Assembly: GCA_934122385.1 (NCBI GenBank) | Contig: CAKOWP010000008.1 | Coordinates: 1 to 33,953 of the forward strand | Direction: 5' to 3' | DNA length: 33,953 nucleotides | Source: an uncultured Clostridia bacterium | GTDB taxonomy: Bacteria; Bacillota; Clostridia; TANB77; CAG-508 | Notes under the pieces: model-generated | Database searches by the model: none | What the model was told of the DNA's origin: nothing | The model's input: only the letters and a program-made list of their open reading frames with translations | Translations under genes and position numbers: made by a program | Shown here: piece by piece, positions 23,552 through 31,834 of the stretch | Position numbering within the stretch: position 1 is the first letter of the stretch | Layout of the letters: every line of letters starts with the position of its first letter

Positions 23552-23568
23552 AATAGAGAATAGTTTAC

Positions 23569-23597
23569 TTGCATTTTAAAATTATATATGATAAAAT
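23569..23597 (+). promoter_or_regulatory. Sigma-A promoter of secG
   Basis: TTGCAT (23569-23574), 17-bp spacer, TAAAAT (23592-23597), 37 bases before the secG start. Confidence 0.7.
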
Positions 23598-23634
23598 ATG
23601 CCAAGTAATATAAAACCACAGGGAGGAAATTTAA

Positions 23635-23883
23635 ATGGAAATAATAAGAACAATATTAACTGTGATATATTTTGTTATAGCATTAGTTGTAATAGTATTA
23701 GCATTAATACAAACAAAAGATGATGCTGGATTATCACAAACAATTACAGGTTCTTCAACAAACAACTTTTATGAGAAAAATAAAGGTAGAACTAAAGAAG
23801 GAAAACAAAAAAGAACAATGATAATATCTTCAATTGTTTTCGGTGTTCTAACATTAGTATTAGGAATATTATATTTAGCATAA
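23635..23883 (+). CDS. secG: Preprotein translocase subunit SecG
   Basis: This is an 82-residue protein with two membrane helices (about 5-24 and 60-80) joined by a polar loop. VLALIQTKDDAGLSQTITGS is the conserved SecG signature between the helices. SecG binds SecY-SecE and helps protein export. GGGAGG precedes the ATG. rnr follows, the usual secG-rnr order of Firmicutes; smpB, often next, is not present in the window. Terminator and promoter between the two genes show that they are separate transcripts. Confidence 0.95.
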   Translation: MEIIRTILTVIYFVIALVVIVLALIQTKDDAGLSQTITGSSTNNFYEKNKGRTKEGKQKRTMIISSIVFGVLTLVLGILYLA

Positions 23884-23889
23884 AAATAT

Positions 23890-23917
23890 GAGAGAAAATA
23901 CTTTCTCTCTATTTTTA
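23890..23917 (+). terminator. secG terminator
   Basis: GAGAGAAA, loop ATAC, TTTCTCTC, then TATTTTT. Confidence 0.88.
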
Positions 23918-23925
23918 TATTCTAG

Positions 23926-23952
23926 GAAAGTTATCATAGTATGATAACTTTC
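23926..23952. repeat. Perfect 12-bp hairpin with triloop behind secG
   Basis: GAAAGTTATCAT, loop AGT, ATGATAACTTTC. The left flank is nearly the same as at 14356-14376 behind agrBD. It has no T-run and its function is unknown. Confidence 0.7.
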
Positions 23953-23970
23953 TGTAGAAGATGAATATGG

Positions 23971-24027
23971 CGGAAATTAGTTTTTGTAGCAGTTTGCACT
24001 GCGTACAAAATCTTAATTCCGGTTTTT
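23971..24027 (+). terminator. Long bubble-containing hairpin with T7, upstream of rnr
   Basis: CGGAA-ATTAG-TTTTTGTA-GCAG pairs with CTGC-G-TACAAAA-TCTTAAT-TCCG and is followed by seven T. It lies between the secG terminator and the rnr promoter and should stop any read-through. Two terminators in series before a strong promoter insulate rnr. Confidence 0.75.
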
Positions 24028-24030
24028 TTA

Positions 24031-24059
24031 TTGTATAAATCTATATAAAATGCTATAAT
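24031..24059 (+). promoter_or_regulatory. Sigma-A promoter of rnr
   Basis: TTGTAT (24031-24036), 17-bp spacer, TATAAT (24054-24059), 33 bases before the rnr start. Confidence 0.8.
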
Positions 24060-24091
24060 ATTAATAGATTTTAAATTTGAAAGGAAGAAAA

Positions 24092-26209
24092 ATGAATAAA
24101 GAAAATATTATTTTAGAATTCATGAAAGACGAAAACTATACACCAATGAAAGCAAAAGAAATAGCAATTATATTAGGAGTACCAAAAAAAGAATACAATG
24201 AATTCACACAAACACTAAGAAACCTGGAAGAAAATTATAAGGTAGTAAAAAATAAGAAAAACAGATATAGACTAATAGGCGAAAATTTTGTAGAAGGTAT
24301 ATATAGGAAAAATCAAAAAGGATTTGGATTTGTAAAAATAGAAAATCAAGAAGACGAAATATATATATCAAAAGAAGACTCATTAAATGCCTTAAATGGA
24401 GACAGAGTTTTAGTTGAAATAACAGAAGAAAAAAATAAGATAAAAAGAGCAGAAGGAAAAATCAAAAAAATAATAAAACACGAAAAAGATACAGTAGTCG
24501 GAACATTCCAAAAAAGTCAAAACTTTGGATTTGTAGTACCAGACGAAAAAAGCTTTGGAACAGACATATTTATATCAAAAAATAATTTTGGAAAAGCTAG
24601 AAATGGATATAAAGTATTAGTACAAATAACAAAATATCCTGAAAAAGGAAAAAATGCAGAAGGTAAAATTATAGAAGTCTTAGGAGACCCAAATCAAGCG
24701 GGTGTTGATATGTTATCACTAATCAAAGAATATAATCTACCATCCACATTTCCAGAACAAGTTGTGGAAGAAGCAAAAAAATATGGTGATAAAATAGACC
24801 AAAAGGACATACCAAATCGTGTTGACTGTAGAGAGCATGTGATTTTTACAATAGATGGTGAAGATGCAAAAGATTTAGATGACGCTGTAAGAGTTACAAA
24901 ATTAGAAAATGGAAATTATAGATTAGATGTTCATATAGCAGACGTAAGCTATTATGTAAGAGAAGGAAGTTTTCTAGATAAAGAAGCACAAATCAGAGGA
25001 ACAAGTATATATATGCTTTCTAGAGTAATACCAATGTTACCAAGAGAACTATCAAATGGAATATGCAGTTTAAATGCAGGAGAAGACAGATTCACACTTT
25101 CATGTTCAATGGAAATAAATCCAGAAGGAAAAACTATATCAACAGAAGTGTATAAAGGAATAATAAATGTACGCGAAAGAATGAACTATCACGATGTACA
25201 AAAAATTTTAGACAAATCTGACAAAGATGTACTAAAAAAATATGAAAAATATATAAAAGACTTTGAATTAATGGCAGAACTTGCAACAATTTTAAAAGAA
25301 AGAAGATTAAAGCAAGGATATTTAAATTTAGACATACCAGAAAGTAAAATTGATTTAGACCAAGATGGATGGGCAATAAATGTAGGAAAATATGAAACAA
25401 GCTTTAGTAATGAAATAATAGAACAATTTATGCTAAGTGCAAATGAAGCAATTGCAGAAAAATTTTATTGGCTAGAAGCACCATTCATTTACAGAGTTCA
25501 CGAAGACCCAGACCTAGATAAAATAAAAGACTTAAATAAATTCTTATTCAATTTTGGATTAAAAATAAAAGTAGTAAATGAAAAAGTATATCCAACAGAA
25601 GTATCAAAAATACTTGAAGAAATAAAAGGAAAAGACGAAGAAAAAGTAGTATCAACATTAATACTAAGAACACTTAAAGTTGCAAGATATGAATCAGAAA
25701 ACAAAGGGCACTTTGGAATTGCAAGTAAATATTATTGTCACTTTACATCACCAATAAGAAGATATCCTGACTTGTTTATACACAGAATAATCTCAAAATA
25801 TTTGGAAGACAATTATGTTGTAGACGATAAATGGATAGAAGAATATCAAGAAAAAGCACAGCAAAGAGCGGCATCATCATCAGAAAGAGAAAAAGTTGCA
25901 ACTAAGGTTGAAAGAGATAGTGAAGACTTGAAAAAGGCTGAATATATGCAAAATAAAATTGGTGAAGAATATGAAGGAATTGTTTCTTCAGTTACTCAAT
26001 TTGGTATTTTTGTTGAACTAGAAAATACAGTTGAAGGCTTGATTAGATTTGAAAATTTGGGTGACGAGTATTTTATTTATGACGAAGAGAGAAAAAGGCT
26101 TATTGGAGAAAAGACAAATACAACTTATAAAATTGGAGATAAGGTTAAGATTAGGGTTATTTCTGCTAATAAGATGCTAAGACAAATTGATTTTGAAATT
26201 GTAAAATAA
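24092..26209 (+). CDS. rnr: Ribonuclease R
   Basis: This is a 705-residue 3'-5' exoribonuclease of the RNase II/R (RNB) family that degrades structured RNA. The domain order is an N-terminal winged helix (about 1-65), two cold-shock domains (about 70-135, GFGFVKIENQEDEIYIS, and 140-205, FGFVVPDEKSFGTDIFIS), the RNB catalytic domain (about 240-570) with FTIDGEDAKDLDDAV carrying the metal-binding aspartates, and a C-terminal S1 domain (about 620-700, GIVSSVTQFGIFVELENTVE). CHFTSPIRRYPDLFIHR is the conserved RNB end. ATG 24092 has AAAGGAAG upstream; an in-frame TTG at 24077 is rejected. It lacks the Lys-rich tail of some homologues. Codon choice becomes T-ending over the last 330 bases. Confidence 0.97.
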   Translation: MNKENIILEFMKDENYTPMKAKEIAIILGVPKKEYNEFTQTLRNLEENYKVVKNKKNRYRLIGENFVEGIYRKNQKGFGFVKIENQEDEIYISKEDSLNALNGDRVLVEITEEKNKIKRAEGKIKKIIKHEKDTVVGTFQKSQNFGFVVPDEKSFGTDIFISKNNFGKARNGYKVLVQITKYPEKGKNAEGKIIEVLGDPNQAGVDMLSLIKEYNLPSTFPEQVVEEAKKYGDKIDQKDIPNRVDCREHVIFTIDGEDAKDLDDAVRVTKLENGNYRLDVHIADVSYYVREGSFLDKEAQIRGTSIYMLSRVIPMLPRELSNGICSLNAGEDRFTLSCSMEINPEGKTISTEVYKGIINVRERMNYHDVQKILDKSDKDVLKKYEKYIKDFELMAELATILKERRLKQGYLNLDIPESKIDLDQDGWAINVGKYETSFSNEIIEQFMLSANEAIAEKFYWLEAPFIYRVHEDPDLDKIKDLNKFLFNFGLKIKVVNEKVYPTEVSKILEEIKGKDEEKVVSTLILRTLKVARYESENKGHFGIASKYYCHFTSPIRRYPDLFIHRIISKYLEDNYVVDDKWIEEYQEKAQQRAASSSEREKVATKVERDSEDLKKAEYMQNKIGEEYEGIVSSVTQFGIFVELENTVEGLIRFENLGDEYFIYDEERKRLIGEKTNTTYKIGDKVKIRVISANKMLRQIDFEIVK

Positions 26210-26214
26210 CAAAT

Positions 26215-26238
26215 CTGAAAAATCAAATATTTTTTCAG
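26215..26238 (+). terminator. rnr terminator
   Basis: CTGAAAAA, short loop TCAAATA, TTTTTTCAG, immediately after the rnr stop codon. The T-run is within the stem. Confidence 0.6.
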
Positions 26239-26245
26239 TAAATTT

Positions 26246-26345
26246 GGGATTGGGGGCTAGGTCTTCAATCCTCTTTTCTTATTTTTTAAAAGACTGTCCC
26301 CTAATCCCTAAAAAAGGGGAGTTTAAGGAACGTCCCTAAATCCCT
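26246..26345. repeat. REP-like palindromes between rnr and the ger operon
   Basis: GGATTG...CAATCC (26247-26271) has the same interior pattern (GGGGG...GGTCTTC) as the pair at 4962-5027. It is followed by related GC-richer pieces: GTCCCCTAATCCC (26297-26309), CCCC/GGGG around an A-run and AAGGAACGTCCCTAAATCCC (26326-26345), which reaches into the end of the 63-residue ORF. On the minus strand CTCCCC...GGGG may terminate the ger operon. These look like REP (TnpA-REP-type) extragenic palindromes; no transposase is in the window. Confidence 0.65.
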
Positions 26346-26527
26346 CTTCCTTTCAAGAAAACAACTATATTAGCAAGAACAAGAACAATAACAGAAAAAA
26401 CAATAACAGCAATCCCACCAGATTTATTATCTTGAGAATTAATCTCATACAAAGCATAAAAAACAGACTTCAACAAAACAAAAATACTAAAAATAAAAAA
26501 TAGAAAATTAAAAAAATAATTAATCAC
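26336..26527 (-). CDS. Two-helix membrane protein, possible germinant receptor D subunit
   Basis: This is a 63-residue protein with two membrane helices (about 5-26 and 39-60) joined by a short polar loop ALYEINSQDNKSGG. The start is GTG 26527 with AGAGGTGA five bases upstream. It lies 16 bp behind gerC in the same direction and so is the fourth gene of the gerA-gerB-gerC operon. In Bacillus, small two-helix D subunits encoded within or next to ger operons modulate germinant receptors. Size, topology and position fit, but I see no sequence signature, so this is an inference. Its 3' end runs into a REP-like palindrome. Confidence 0.65.
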   Translation of the reverse strand: MINYFFNFLFFIFSIFVLLKSVFYALYEINSQDNKSGGIAVIVFSVIVLVLANIVVFLKGRGI

Positions 26528-26543
26528 AAAATCACCTCTACAT

Positions 26544-27761
26544 TTAAGTTTTATTCAATAAAAAACCTGAATCAATAGTAGTATTAATATTCACATTAAA
26601 AGTTGAATTCATATAATTATTAGACCAATTGTAATCCTTAAATTCACTAGTAGTAGAAAAATTAGATAAAGCATATTTACCAATTCCACTTATGTCACTC
26701 TTGAATTCTAAAGAAGTTTTATACAGATAATTTAATAAAACATTTTCTAAATAAATATTACAAGTATTAGAAAGAGAATCAAGAAAATCGGAATCCAGGT
26801 AATTTTCATCTTCGTCCATAGAGTAAATTTTAGCATTAAAAGAACCATTTATTTTTACATAAGGAGAACCATTTACAATATCAACTTTTGTTTTGCAAGT
26901 GCCTTTAGGAGTAACCAAAAGATCAATTTTCAATGTATTATCTTTAGGAGATGGAACAGTTATAATAAAACTATTGATATTATTTTTTAAAATATGAAAA
27001 CATATTGTTTCAATTGCATCAAGTTCACCAACTAATTTGTCATGCTTAAATGCAACAATACCAATACTTTCAGCAGAACGCATACCAGAAATTGGAGAAG
27101 ATCCAGATTTTATATTAGAATCGGTTGAAACAGCTGATTGAGAATTAGTTGAAGAAGTAGAACTTACTCCACCTAAAATCGTATGTGGATCACAGGCATT
27201 ACATAAAAGAGAATTATAAAAATCACCAATAGTTGCATCAGATACATAGCCTGTATATTTTCCTGAATTAGGGAAAATATCATAATACCTTGTAATTGAA
27301 GTTTCAAGGCTCGGTATAGAATTCTTTATATATTCATAAGCAGTACATGTTGTTGTAATAATATTTGAAGAAGGCCTAACTTGAACATCATTCATTAAAG
27401 TATAAACATGATTAGAAATACCATTTTTTGCAACATCCTCTGAAAAAACAATACTTCTACAATGTGATAAATCAATTTTTCTTGCAAGATAGCTATTCAT
27501 AATATTAATTGCATTTGGAATCGATGTAGCTTCAACAGTATCCTCAAAAATATTTGCTTCCTGATTTGACCCCTCACTTGTTGATGGGGGATTTACAAAT
27601 TGAAATGTTACTTTAAGTCCTTTTGTTTCAGAAGTATCGATTCCCAAAGCGACGGCAAATGCTAAATTATCAATATTTAAAGCGCTATATGATGAAGAAA
27701 ATGCAACAAGAAGAACAAGAATTAATACAATAATAAATAACTTTATAAAAATTTTATTCAA
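26544..27761 (-). CDS. gerC: Ger(x)C family germinant receptor C subunit, no lipobox
   Basis: This is a 405-residue subunit of the spore germinant receptor. An N-terminal helix (5-22) is followed by SALNIDNLAFAVALGIDTSE, the conserved start of domain 1 of GerAC-type proteins, and VTFQFVNPP. ARKIDLSHCRSIVFSEDVAK and RPSSNIITTT are further family motifs. A Ser/Thr-rich insertion lies at about 204-225. The standard lipobox cysteine (usually L-x-G-C-W-D) is absent: the segment reads LLVAFSSSYSALN. Membrane attachment would then be through the uncleaved helix. The start is TTG 27761, which overlaps the end of gerB by 8 bp, with AAGGATGGTG upstream. Confidence 0.88.
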   Translation of the reverse strand: MNKIFIKLFIIVLILVLLVAFSSSYSALNIDNLAFAVALGIDTSETKGLKVTFQFVNPPSTSEGSNQEANIFEDTVEATSIPNAINIMNSYLARKIDLSHCRSIVFSEDVAKNGISNHVYTLMNDVQVRPSSNIITTTCTAYEYIKNSIPSLETSITRYYDIFPNSGKYTGYVSDATIGDFYNSLLCNACDPHTILGGVSSTSSTNSQSAVSTDSNIKSGSSPISGMRSAESIGIVAFKHDKLVGELDAIETICFHILKNNINSFIITVPSPKDNTLKIDLLVTPKGTCKTKVDIVNGSPYVKINGSFNAKIYSMDEDENYLDSDFLDSLSNTCNIYLENVLLNYLYKTSLEFKSDISGIGKYALSNFSTTSEFKDYNWSNNYMNSTFNVNINTTIDSGFLLNKT

Positions 27762-28845
27762 ATTTTTTCACCATCCTTTTTTTAATATAAGCTAAAAATA
27801 ATATAAAAAGTCCTAAAATCATTATTGAAATACTTAATATCCTATAAATATAAGTCTCAAAAAAATGAGATATATAATAACTAGAAGGAAATAAAGCAAT
27901 AGCAAATGTTATAATTGAAAATATTGATATCATTTGAGAAGTATCTGATAAAGTATATAATTTTGCAAAAATGTAAGTAGAAAATTTTAAAGATATACTT
28001 AGATAACAGCAAAATGAAATTGTCCATATAAGCAAGAATAGTGCTTCAAATCGCTGAAAAAAGTTACCAAACTCAATGTATTTACTTACAGAAAACAAAG
28101 GCATAATTTCATCTGTATTAATATAAATTGAAAACAAAAATAATAAAGTAGCAACACACATAAAAATAAAAAGTATAGATAATATTATTGATAAAATACA
28201 AATTTTTTTATATTTCTTAGGTTCATTCAAAAGTGGAGGTAGAAGATACATATATACAATACCAGAAAAAGTACCAATATTAGATAAACCTAAAATAAAT
28301 GTACTTTTATAACCATTACCTAATATTGGAAGAATTTTCTGGAAAGAAAAGTTATCTAAATTTCCAATAAATATAAGTAAAATACTAACCAAAAGAATAG
28401 GAAATATAATTGTTGTTGTTTTTATAGTGGAGTTAAATCCTAAATCATTTGAAAATGTGATTGTTATTATAAAAATAAGTATAATATATAATATATTTGT
28501 ATAAGGATAATATACAATTTTGAGTCCTTCACAAAAATTTCGCAATAACATAGAAGATGTGATTACAAAATATATAATAAATGCAAAGCCAATAATATTT
28601 TTTAATACATTTCCACCCAAAAACTTGGAAATATCAATAATATCCAAGCCGGGAAAATTTTTAAATAAAGTACAAATCAGAAATACCATAAATAAACAAA
28701 TTGTACCAACGTAAAAAATATTTAATAAAATACTTGATTTTAATTCATTTATTAAGGTTTGTGAAAGCGAAATAACTGTAAATGGAGCAAGTACAGACAG
28801 TATAAGAGCAATTGCTTCAACTGTTCCAAGCTTTGACTTTGACAT
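27754..28845 (-). CDS. gerB: GerAB family germinant receptor permease subunit
   Basis: This is a 363-residue protein with ten membrane helices, of the endospore germination permease family (APC superfamily), the B subunit that binds the small-molecule germinant. The N-terminal KLGTVEAIALILSVLAP and helix 1-2 spacing fit the family. It has a GNVLKNIIGFAFIIYFVITS region and ends with a basic KKRMVKKFE. ATG 28845 is used because GGAGG lies upstream, inside the last gerA codons. The gerA stop is two bases before it. gerC overlaps its end by 8 bp. Confidence 0.9.
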   Translation of the reverse strand: MSKSKLGTVEAIALILSVLAPFTVISLSQTLINELKSSILLNIFYVGTICLFMVFLICTLFKNFPGLDIIDISKFLGGNVLKNIIGFAFIIYFVITSSMLLRNFCEGLKIVYYPYTNILYIILIFIITITFSNDLGFNSTIKTTTIIFPILLVSILLIFIGNLDNFSFQKILPILGNGYKSTFILGLSNIGTFSGIVYMYLLPPLLNEPKKYKKICILSIILSILFIFMCVATLLFLFSIYINTDEIMPLFSVSKYIEFGNFFQRFEALFLLIWTISFCCYLSISLKFSTYIFAKLYTLSDTSQMISIFSIITFAIALFPSSYYISHFFETYIYRILSISIMILGLFILFLAYIKKRMVKKFE

Positions 28846-28847
28846 AA

Positions 28848-30542
28848 TTAAAACCTCCACTTCATTGATATTTTATTTTGTTTTTTTATTCTTTTTGTTG
28901 CTAAAAAAGTAGGCCTACTTTCCCTTTTCCAAATTGGAGAAAGCAGAAATCCATTATTCTTTGAGTTCATTACAGGAGCATATGGTGCAGTATAAGAAAC
29001 ACCAAAAGTTTCTAAATCACATAAAGCTGATATATACACAAAAATACCTATTCCAATACCTAAAAATCCTGCAAGGTAACCAAGAAAAACAAATGCAAAC
29101 CTAAAAAATCTTAAATGAAAACTAAAAGTAAAATCTGGAATAGCAAAAGAGCTCATACCGGTAATTGCGACAATAATAATTAGTATAGGACTAACAATAC
29201 CAGCACTTACAGCAGCCTGACCTAAAACCAAAGCCCCAACAATACCAATAGTAGGACCAATAGGGGAAGGAACCCTTAATCCAGCTTCTCTAATAATTTC
29301 AAAAGAAATTTCCATTATAACAATTTCTAATATTATAGGGAAAGGAACACTTTGCCTAGAAGATAATATAGAATACAATAATTCAGTTGGTATAATCTCT
29401 CTATGAAAACTGGTAATTGCAACATAAAGACCAGGCAATAATAAAGCAAAAAAAGCAGAAATTATTCTAATTACTTTTAAAAAGTTTGCAAAAATGGGTT
29501 TTAGGTTTTTATCTTCTGGAGAAGATAAAAAGTCAATTAATACTGCAGGTAGAATTAAAGCATAAGGTGAACCATTTACAATAATAATAACCCTACCTTG
29601 AAGTAATGACTTTACTGCATTATCAGGTCTTTCAGAAACAAGAATTTTTGGAACGCCTAAAAAATTAGTCTCTGATAATAATTGCTCTAATTCTCCAGCA
29701 GAAAGAAGAGAATCAATATCTAAATTATTAAGTCGATAGTTTGCTTCTGCAACCAAATCATCATTTGCAATATCTTTTACATAGCATAAAGCACAATTAG
29801 TTTTTGTTACCTTTCCGACTTTTACATTTTCTATAACTAAATTTTCATTATTAGTAAACCTTCGTATAAGAGAAGTATTTGTACGTAAATTTTCAACAAA
29901 TGCCTCATGTGAACCTTTAATAACAACCTCGTTTTCAGGCTTTGCAATACTTCTTTGCTTAAAACCTTTAACATCAATATCAAAACCCACAGATAAAGTA
30001 TCAACAAACAATCCACAGTTTCCAGAATTAACACCAGCAAAGATATCATCAAAAACATTTTGCTGTTTTAAACTATTTTGAGGTATCAAACAGCTTTCAA
30101 TATAATCTGCTAAATTAAATTTTTTTACTTTTCGTACAGTTACATTATTAGAAACAGTCTCAGAAATGACTCTATTTTGATCCCCACCAAAAAGATTATT
30201 TCTATTTCGTAGCATCAAAGATTCCAAAACAAAATCATTTAAAAGTTGAGAATCTACCATACCATCAATATAAAGCAAAAAAGCTTTGTATTGATTACCA
30301 CGAGCATTTAAAATAAACTCACGAATTATAATGTCACTATTAATCAAAGTATTATATTTTGTTTTCACATACTCTAAATTTGCATTAATATTAGTTGAAA
30401 CTTTTTGTGGCTTTTCGGGTACTTTTTTACTATTTTGAATTGTAGTAGACTCGGGATTTTCAGAATCTGTTGGTAATGTAAACTGATATACTTCTTTTGG
30501 CGTATAGCCAAATGCATCATTAATAAAATCTTTTATTTTCAT
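28848..30542 (-). CDS. gerA: GerA family germinant receptor A subunit
   Basis: This is a 564-residue spore inner-membrane protein, subunit A of a germinant receptor. The N-terminal cytoplasmic domain (1-330) has NCALCYVKDIANDDLVAEAN and FLGVPKILVSERPDNAVKSL. The membrane domain has about five helices and the highly conserved REAGLRVPSPIGPTIGIVGA, GQAAVSAGIVSPILIIIVAI and FHLRFFRFAF. The order gerA-gerB-gerC is standard. No Shine-Dalgarno is visible before ATG 30542, and a forespore-type -10 lies only nine bases upstream, so translation may be from a nearly leaderless mRNA. It is divergent from the transglutaminase gene. Confidence 0.96.
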   Translation of the reverse strand: MKIKDFINDAFGYTPKEVYQFTLPTDSENPESTTIQNSKKVPEKPQKVSTNINANLEYVKTKYNTLINSDIIIREFILNARGNQYKAFLLYIDGMVDSQLLNDFVLESLMLRNRNNLFGGDQNRVISETVSNNVTVRKVKKFNLADYIESCLIPQNSLKQQNVFDDIFAGVNSGNCGLFVDTLSVGFDIDVKGFKQRSIAKPENEVVIKGSHEAFVENLRTNTSLIRRFTNNENLVIENVKVGKVTKTNCALCYVKDIANDDLVAEANYRLNNLDIDSLLSAGELEQLLSETNFLGVPKILVSERPDNAVKSLLQGRVIIIVNGSPYALILPAVLIDFLSSPEDKNLKPIFANFLKVIRIISAFFALLLPGLYVAITSFHREIIPTELLYSILSSRQSVPFPIILEIVIMEISFEIIREAGLRVPSPIGPTIGIVGALVLGQAAVSAGIVSPILIIIVAITGMSSFAIPDFTFSFHLRFFRFAFVFLGYLAGFLGIGIGIFVYISALCDLETFGVSYTAPYAPVMNSKNNGFLLSPIWKRESRPTFLATKRIKKQNKISMKWRF

Positions 30543-30550
30543 AATATTAG

Positions 30551-30579
30551 TAGTATTGGCAAAAAAAATGTAAATATAC
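30551..30579 (-). promoter_or_regulatory. Possible sigma-G promoter of gerA
   Basis: On the minus strand GTATA (30579-30575), 17-bp spacer, AATACTA (30557-30551), resembling the sigma-G pattern of a -35 like GNATA and a -10 like CATNNTA. A start point about seven bases on would leave only two or three bases before the gerA ATG. Confidence 0.45.
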
Positions 30580-30585
30580 TTTTTT

Positions 30586-30633
30586 TTAACAATAAAAAAT
30601 GATATAATATAATCATATGCAAAAGCTGCATAT
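30586..30633 (+). promoter_or_regulatory. Promoter and 5' hairpin of the transglutaminase gene
   Basis: TTAACA (30586-30591), 16-bp spacer, TATAAT (30608-30613), with an overlapping TATAAT at 30603-30608. It is followed at once by the hairpin ATATGCA, loop AAAGC, TGCATAT (30615-30633), which would lie at the 5' end of the mRNA or serve as an operator. Confidence 0.6.
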
Positions 30634-30701
30634 AGAAACCGAAAAAGATTTTATAAACATATGTAAAAAATTCTGTATCACATTTGAAAGTTGGTGAAAA
30701 A

Positions 30702-31820
30702 ATGAAATCAAAAATAACCAAATTTATAATGACTGCAGTAACAATGCTAATAGCAGTAATTATAATGATTATAGGAATAATGATTTACGAAGAAATATCA
30801 AAAACAAATATATCAGACGAAGTACAAGAATTTGTATCAAATATCACAATATCAAGTGGAGAAACAAGTAAAAGTGAAATACAAACACCACAAGTACTAG
30901 AAACAACGGTAGAAACAATATCACCATCAGACGAAAACATAGATTACAGTAATTCAAATATAAGCAAATATTTTTATAACCAATTGGATAATAATACAAA
31001 AATATTTTATAACGCATTAGAAAAAAACAAAGAAAATATGAAAACAGGAACATATGAAATTAATCTGGGAACAGAATTCACTAATGTACTGTCAGCAAGT
31101 GATGGAGAAGAAAAACTAGGAGATTATTATCAAACTGCAATAGAAGCATATACATATGATAATCCAGAAATATTTTATATAGATTTTGAAAAATTATATT
31201 TAAATATAGAAACAACAACTAGAGGAAATAAGAAAACATATAAGGTATTGATGAATTCTGGAAATAATGCCAATTATTTATCAAGCCAATTTTCAAAAGA
31301 AGAAATAAATTCAGCACTTACTGAAATAGAAAATATAAAAGAATATTTTATACAAAACAAAAATCAAAGCACATATCAAAATATAAAAAATATACATGAT
31401 TATTTAGTAGAAACAATAGATTATGATCAGACTATATCTCGTCCAAACACATATAATTTATATGGAGCGCTTGTAGAAAAGAATTGTGTATGTGAAGGAT
31501 ATGCAAAGGCTTTTAAATATTTAGCAGATGCTTTAAATATACCAGCTGTGATAGTTTCTGGAACAGGAACAAATTCGGAAGGAAACACAGAAAATCATGC
31601 ATGGAATTATGTACAAATAAATGAAAAATGGTATGCAGTAGACTGCACTTGGGATGACCCGATATTGATAGGAGGAGCAATTCTAACACATTCAACAAAA
31701 TACAAATATTTTCTAAAAGGTTCAAATGAATTTGACAAAGCACATACGCCAAGCGGACAATTTACTGAAAACGGAAAAGTATTTTCATATCCACCAGTAA
31801 GTATAGAAAACTATAAATAA
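30702..31820 (+). CDS. Membrane-anchored transglutaminase-like protein
   Basis: This is a 372-residue protein. An N-terminal helix (about 7-29) anchors it, and a Ser/Thr-rich linker of about 60 residues follows. The transglutaminase-like papain-fold domain has all three catalytic residues: Cys in KNCVCEGYAKAFKYLADAL (Cys264), His in ENHAWNYVQI (His299) and Asp in WYAVDCTWDDP (Asp314). Such domains act as transglutaminases, proteases or peptidoglycan-linked enzymes; the role here is unknown. The start is ATG 30702 with GGTG upstream; an in-frame TTG at 30684 is rejected. The gene is divergent from gerA, and the ATPase-Asp23 gene follows after 14 bp in the same operon. Confidence 0.85.
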   Translation: MKSKITKFIMTAVTMLIAVIIMIIGIMIYEEISKTNISDEVQEFVSNITISSGETSKSEIQTPQVLETTVETISPSDENIDYSNSNISKYFYNQLDNNTKIFYNALEKNKENMKTGTYEINLGTEFTNVLSASDGEEKLGDYYQTAIEAYTYDNPEIFYIDFEKLYLNIETTTRGNKKTYKVLMNSGNNANYLSSQFSKEEINSALTEIENIKEYFIQNKNQSTYQNIKNIHDYLVETIDYDQTISRPNTYNLYGALVEKNCVCEGYAKAFKYLADALNIPAVIVSGTGTNSEGNTENHAWNYVQINEKWYAVDCTWDDPILIGGAILTHSTKYKYFLKGSNEFDKAHTPSGQFTENGKVFSYPPVSIENYK

Positions 31821-31834
31821 AAGGAGCAATAAAA

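Noticed and set aside
30558..30680. Riboswitch or T-box ahead of the transglutaminase gene
   Set aside because: Only a 7-bp hairpin is present; there are no conserved T-box or riboswitch core bases.
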